Shown here piece after piece: positions 40,520-42,395 of a stretch of DNA of 42,395 nt. Source of the DNA: CAZYQW01 sp964649825. Lineage in GTDB: Bacteria; Planctomycetota; B15-G4; JADJEK01. Position 1 is the first letter of the stretch. Each line of letters begins with the position of its first letter. The position numbers and the translations under genes were made by a program. The DNA is taken from contig CAZYQW010000111.1 in NCBI GenBank assembly GCA_964649825.1, positions 1 through 42,395 on the forward strand. Reading direction: 5' to 3'. The notes under the pieces were generated by a model. It ran no database searches and was not told the DNA's origin. It worked only from the letters and a program-made list of their open reading frames with translations.

Positions 40520-42037
40520 TCAGCGAGCGCCGAGCACGCGGTCGTAGCGGTAGTAGACCTCGAGGCAGAGCGTCATGATCGCGGTTGCGTAGACGCGGCC
40601 GCCGCGGTGACCCCACGGGTCGAACTGCGGGTCCCACGACCCCTTCTCGTCGCCGTCCTCGCGCTGCTGCTTGACCACGGCGTCGAGCATCTTTGCCTGC
40701 CACTTGTCCCAGTCGGCGCCGCCCATCTGGAACATCGAGTACGAGCCGTAATACCAGTAGTAGAAGTCGATCGTGCCTTCCTTCTCGTCCCACAGCGGAA
40801 GCTGCTTGCGGAGAAGGTCGGCGCCGCCGCGCAGGGCGGGGCTCTTCTCGGGATCCTCGCCGAGGAAGACGCGGCACATCATCGTCACCGCCGTCATCGC
40901 CTCGGTCTTCTGCTCGGGCCATCGCTCGTTCATGCCGGGCTCGCGGGCCGACCAGCCACCCTTCGAGAGGTAGCCGGTGCGCCACGAGTTCTCATCGGTC
41001 ATCTCGTCCATGAAGAGCCTCGAGCCCTCGAGCGCGGCCTTGTCGACCTTCAGGCCGAAGTCCTCGGCCGACTTCAGGCACATGACCATCCAGCCGGTGA
41101 CCGACATGTCGTTGTTGCCGTCCGGCGGATACGCGTAGCGCCACGCCTTGTACGGGTTGCGCGCGGAGTGGATGAAGTTGATGCCCTTCTGGGCGGGCTC
41201 CTTCAGGAGCGGCCACTTGGAAAGACCGTACCCTTCCGTCATCGCCAGGGTCCCCAGCGAGTGGTCGTAGAGGAACTGTTGGTGCGAGTTGATCTCGCCG
41301 AAGCAGCCGGTCTCGCCGTCCTGGACGCCGAGCAGGTACTTGAGGCCCTTGCGGACGACCGCCTTGTACTTGCCGCTGTTGACGGTGTTGCCCGAGCCGA
41401 GGAACGCGAGCAACGCGAGGCCGGTCACGCCTATGTCGTGCATGTTGTCCCCGTCGCCGTCGCACTTGTTGCTCTCGCACATGTTCGAGAAGCCGGCGCA
41501 GGACCAGTAGCCGCGTGGATCCTGGTGACGCTTCAGCCACTCGAGACCCCACTCGACCGCTTTCTGGCTGGCCTTGCCGCCGCCCTTTCCCGACCCGCGG
41601 CCGCCGTACTTGCCGCCGAAACGGCCGCCGGCGCCGCCGCCGACGCCGAGCACGTCGTTCAGACCCTTGCCCTCGAACGGGGCGTCCGACAGAGGCTGCT
41701 CGTTCTCGGTGGTGAACTCCTCCTCGGTGATCTCGTCCTCGGAGACGATCGGGTCGTCCATCTGGACTTCCTGCTCTTCGATCTCCTCTTCCTCCTCCTC
41801 CTCCTCCTCTTCCTCGATCGGGTCGATCTCCTGGTCGTCCATCGACGCGGTCAGGGTGATCACGTCTTCCTTCTGCTTGCCGACCGACCAATTGAACTGG
41901 GAGAGGATCAGGAAAAGAATCACGTGGGCGACGACGGACACGAGGAGCCACGGCGCCTTCTTGACGTATTCGCGGAGCTCCTCCTCGAAGGTGGGTTCTT
42001 CGGGCCGGTAGCTCTGCAGCTCGGACAGGTTCGACAT
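40520..42037 (-). CDS. Membrane-anchored protein with TonB-like N-terminus and squalene-cyclase/prenyltransferase repeats, copy 2
   Basis: The 505-residue protein matches copy 1 along its whole length with equal size. The C-terminal repeat domain is nearly identical (for example WPEQKTEAMTAV, GTIDFYYWYYGSYSMFQMGG, WDPQFDPWGHRGGRVY), while the N-terminal 110 residues differ more. The membrane segment is APWLLVSVVAHVILFLILSQF, followed by an acidic stretch with 11 consecutive Glu from trinucleotide-repeat DNA near 41780-41815, and a Gly-rich hinge. Function is unknown; a periplasmic scaffold or binding protein is likely. ATG 42037 has GGGAGGA upstream and a well-spaced promoter at 42134-42162. 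Confidence 0.88.
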   Translation of the reverse strand: MSNLSELQSYRPEEPTFEEELREYVKKAPWLLVSVVAHVILFLILSQFNWSVGKQKEDVITLTASMDDQEIDPIEEEEEEEEEEEIEEQEVQMDDPIVSEDEITEEEFTTENEQPLSDAPFEGKGLNDVLGVGGGAGGRFGGKYGGRGSGKGGGKASQKAVEWGLEWLKRHQDPRGYWSCAGFSNMCESNKCDGDGDNMHDIGVTGLALLAFLGSGNTVNSGKYKAVVRKGLKYLLGVQDGETGCFGEINSHQQFLYDHSLGTLAMTEGYGLSKWPLLKEPAQKGINFIHSARNPYKAWRYAYPPDGNNDMSVTGWMVMCLKSAEDFGLKVDKAALEGSRLFMDEMTDENSWRTGYLSKGGWSAREPGMNERWPEQKTEAMTAVTMMCRVFLGEDPEKSPALRGGADLLRKQLPLWDEKEGTIDFYYWYYGSYSMFQMGGADWDKWQAKMLDAVVKQQREDGDEKGSWDPQFDPWGHRGGRVYATAIMTLCLEVYYRYDRVLGAR

Positions 42038-42133
42038 AGCCGCGATCCTCCCATGAGGGATCGATGGAAAGGTTTCAGGGGATGCGATGCTCCGCGTGAA
42101 CGGCGCGTTCCGTCGCGGGTTCGGACGATTTGG

Positions 42134-42162
42134 ATTCTAGTTGGCCAACCGAAGGGGGGCAA
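42134..42162 (-). promoter_or_regulatory. Promoter of squalene-cyclase-repeat copy 2
   Basis: On the minus strand TTGCCC (42162-42157) and TAGAAT (42139-42134) are separated by 17 bases. The predicted start near 42127 leaves a leader of about 90 bases. The best promoter match of the window. Confidence 0.65.
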
Positions 42163-42395
42163 CGGAGGAAAAGCGGTTCGAGACGCTCCGAATCGCCGTT
42201 GCGGCCTGGGCTCAACCCCGTGCGATCCAAGGGCTTCCGCGTCGCCCCGAACGACCTAGTGGTGTGATTCAGAGTTGTTGACGTTTCTCCGGGGCCCTCG
42301 TCATCGCTTGCTGCGTTGCTCCTCCTCGACGTATCTCGAATACGCGGTCGTCGTCGCGCCTTGCCAGCGACGACGATGACCTCCGGATAATCCAC
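42163..42395. other. Non-coding end of window with imperfect palindrome
   Basis: No gene is recognised between the promoter of copy 2 and the window end. Positions about 42299-42382 form a long imperfect palindrome: GTCATCG near 42299 mirrors CGATGAC near 42382, and CGTAT/ATACG close a 5-base loop in the centre (about 42331-42345). It could be part of a repeat or a structured RNA whose remainder lies outside. Confidence 0.4.

Overview
The window is G+C-rich bacterial chromosome, most likely from a member of the Planctomycetota. The main pointers are two tandem proteins with a TonB-like N-terminal anchor, an acidic linker and squalene-cyclase-type repeats, the frequent GTG and TTG starts, and the mix of acyl-CoA catabolism genes. 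This assignment is inference; there is no rRNA gene. Genes are tightly packed with many 4-bp ATGA/GTGA overlaps, and the few gaps hold terminators, promoters and one dispersed repeat.

Layout. 1-8048 (minus strand): a probable operon reading dsbD, NAD-dependent epimerase, two overlapping ATP-grasp ligases and an M48 metalloprotease. The dsbD reading frame contains one in-frame TGA exactly where the first Cys of the C-terminal thioredoxin CxxC belongs, followed by a hairpin. The simplest reading is a selenoprotein with a UxxC active site. 8315-17699 (plus): acyl-CoA metabolism, with thiolase, 3-hydroxyacyl-CoA dehydrogenase, acyl-CoA dehydrogenase, a MeaB-type GTPase, a two-subunit B12-dependent acyl-CoA mutase, a small HTH protein, a second acyl-CoA dehydrogenase and a second thiolase. 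17731-18882: glycosyltransferase ending in a G-rich 9-bp repeat. 18885-19091: second copy of a dispersed repeat whose first copy lies at 1-190; both sit just after a stop codon. 19402-21404: dgcN/dgcA-like pair (D-glutamate catabolism). 21559-25439: second hydroxyacyl-CoA dehydrogenase, a secreted cyclophilin, enoyl-CoA hydratase and a third thiolase. 25497-27867: an aconitase/LeuC-like protein that has lost all three cluster cysteines, then a beta-decarboxylating dehydrogenase with NADP-type residues. 27890-29191 (minus): NtrC-type response regulator without GAFTGA. 29546-31869: CDP-glycerol glycerophosphotransferase-like protein and a second glycosyltransferase. 31898-31973 (minus): tRNA-Phe(GAA). 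32096-33550 (minus): def and ribF. 33761-36216 (plus): TPR protein, rpsT and a hexapeptide acyltransferase. 36205-38685 (minus): large exported protein of unknown family. 38779-42037 (minus): the two tandem TonB-like/squalene-cyclase-repeat paralogues, each followed by its own strong hairpin.

How it fits together. The central 17 kb holds every step of a beta-oxidation cycle (two dehydrogenases, one hydratase, two hydroxyacyl-CoA dehydrogenases, three thiolases) plus a B12 mutase with its chaperone, consistent with growth on short or branched acyl-CoAs. The mutase carries Gln where methylmalonyl-CoA mutase has its carboxylate-binding Arg, so isobutyryl-CoA or a related substrate is more likely than methylmalonyl-CoA. 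The strongest candidates for new biology are the DsbD selenoprotein, the post-stop-codon repeat family, and the cluster-less LeuC-like pseudoenzyme next to an atypical dehydrogenase.
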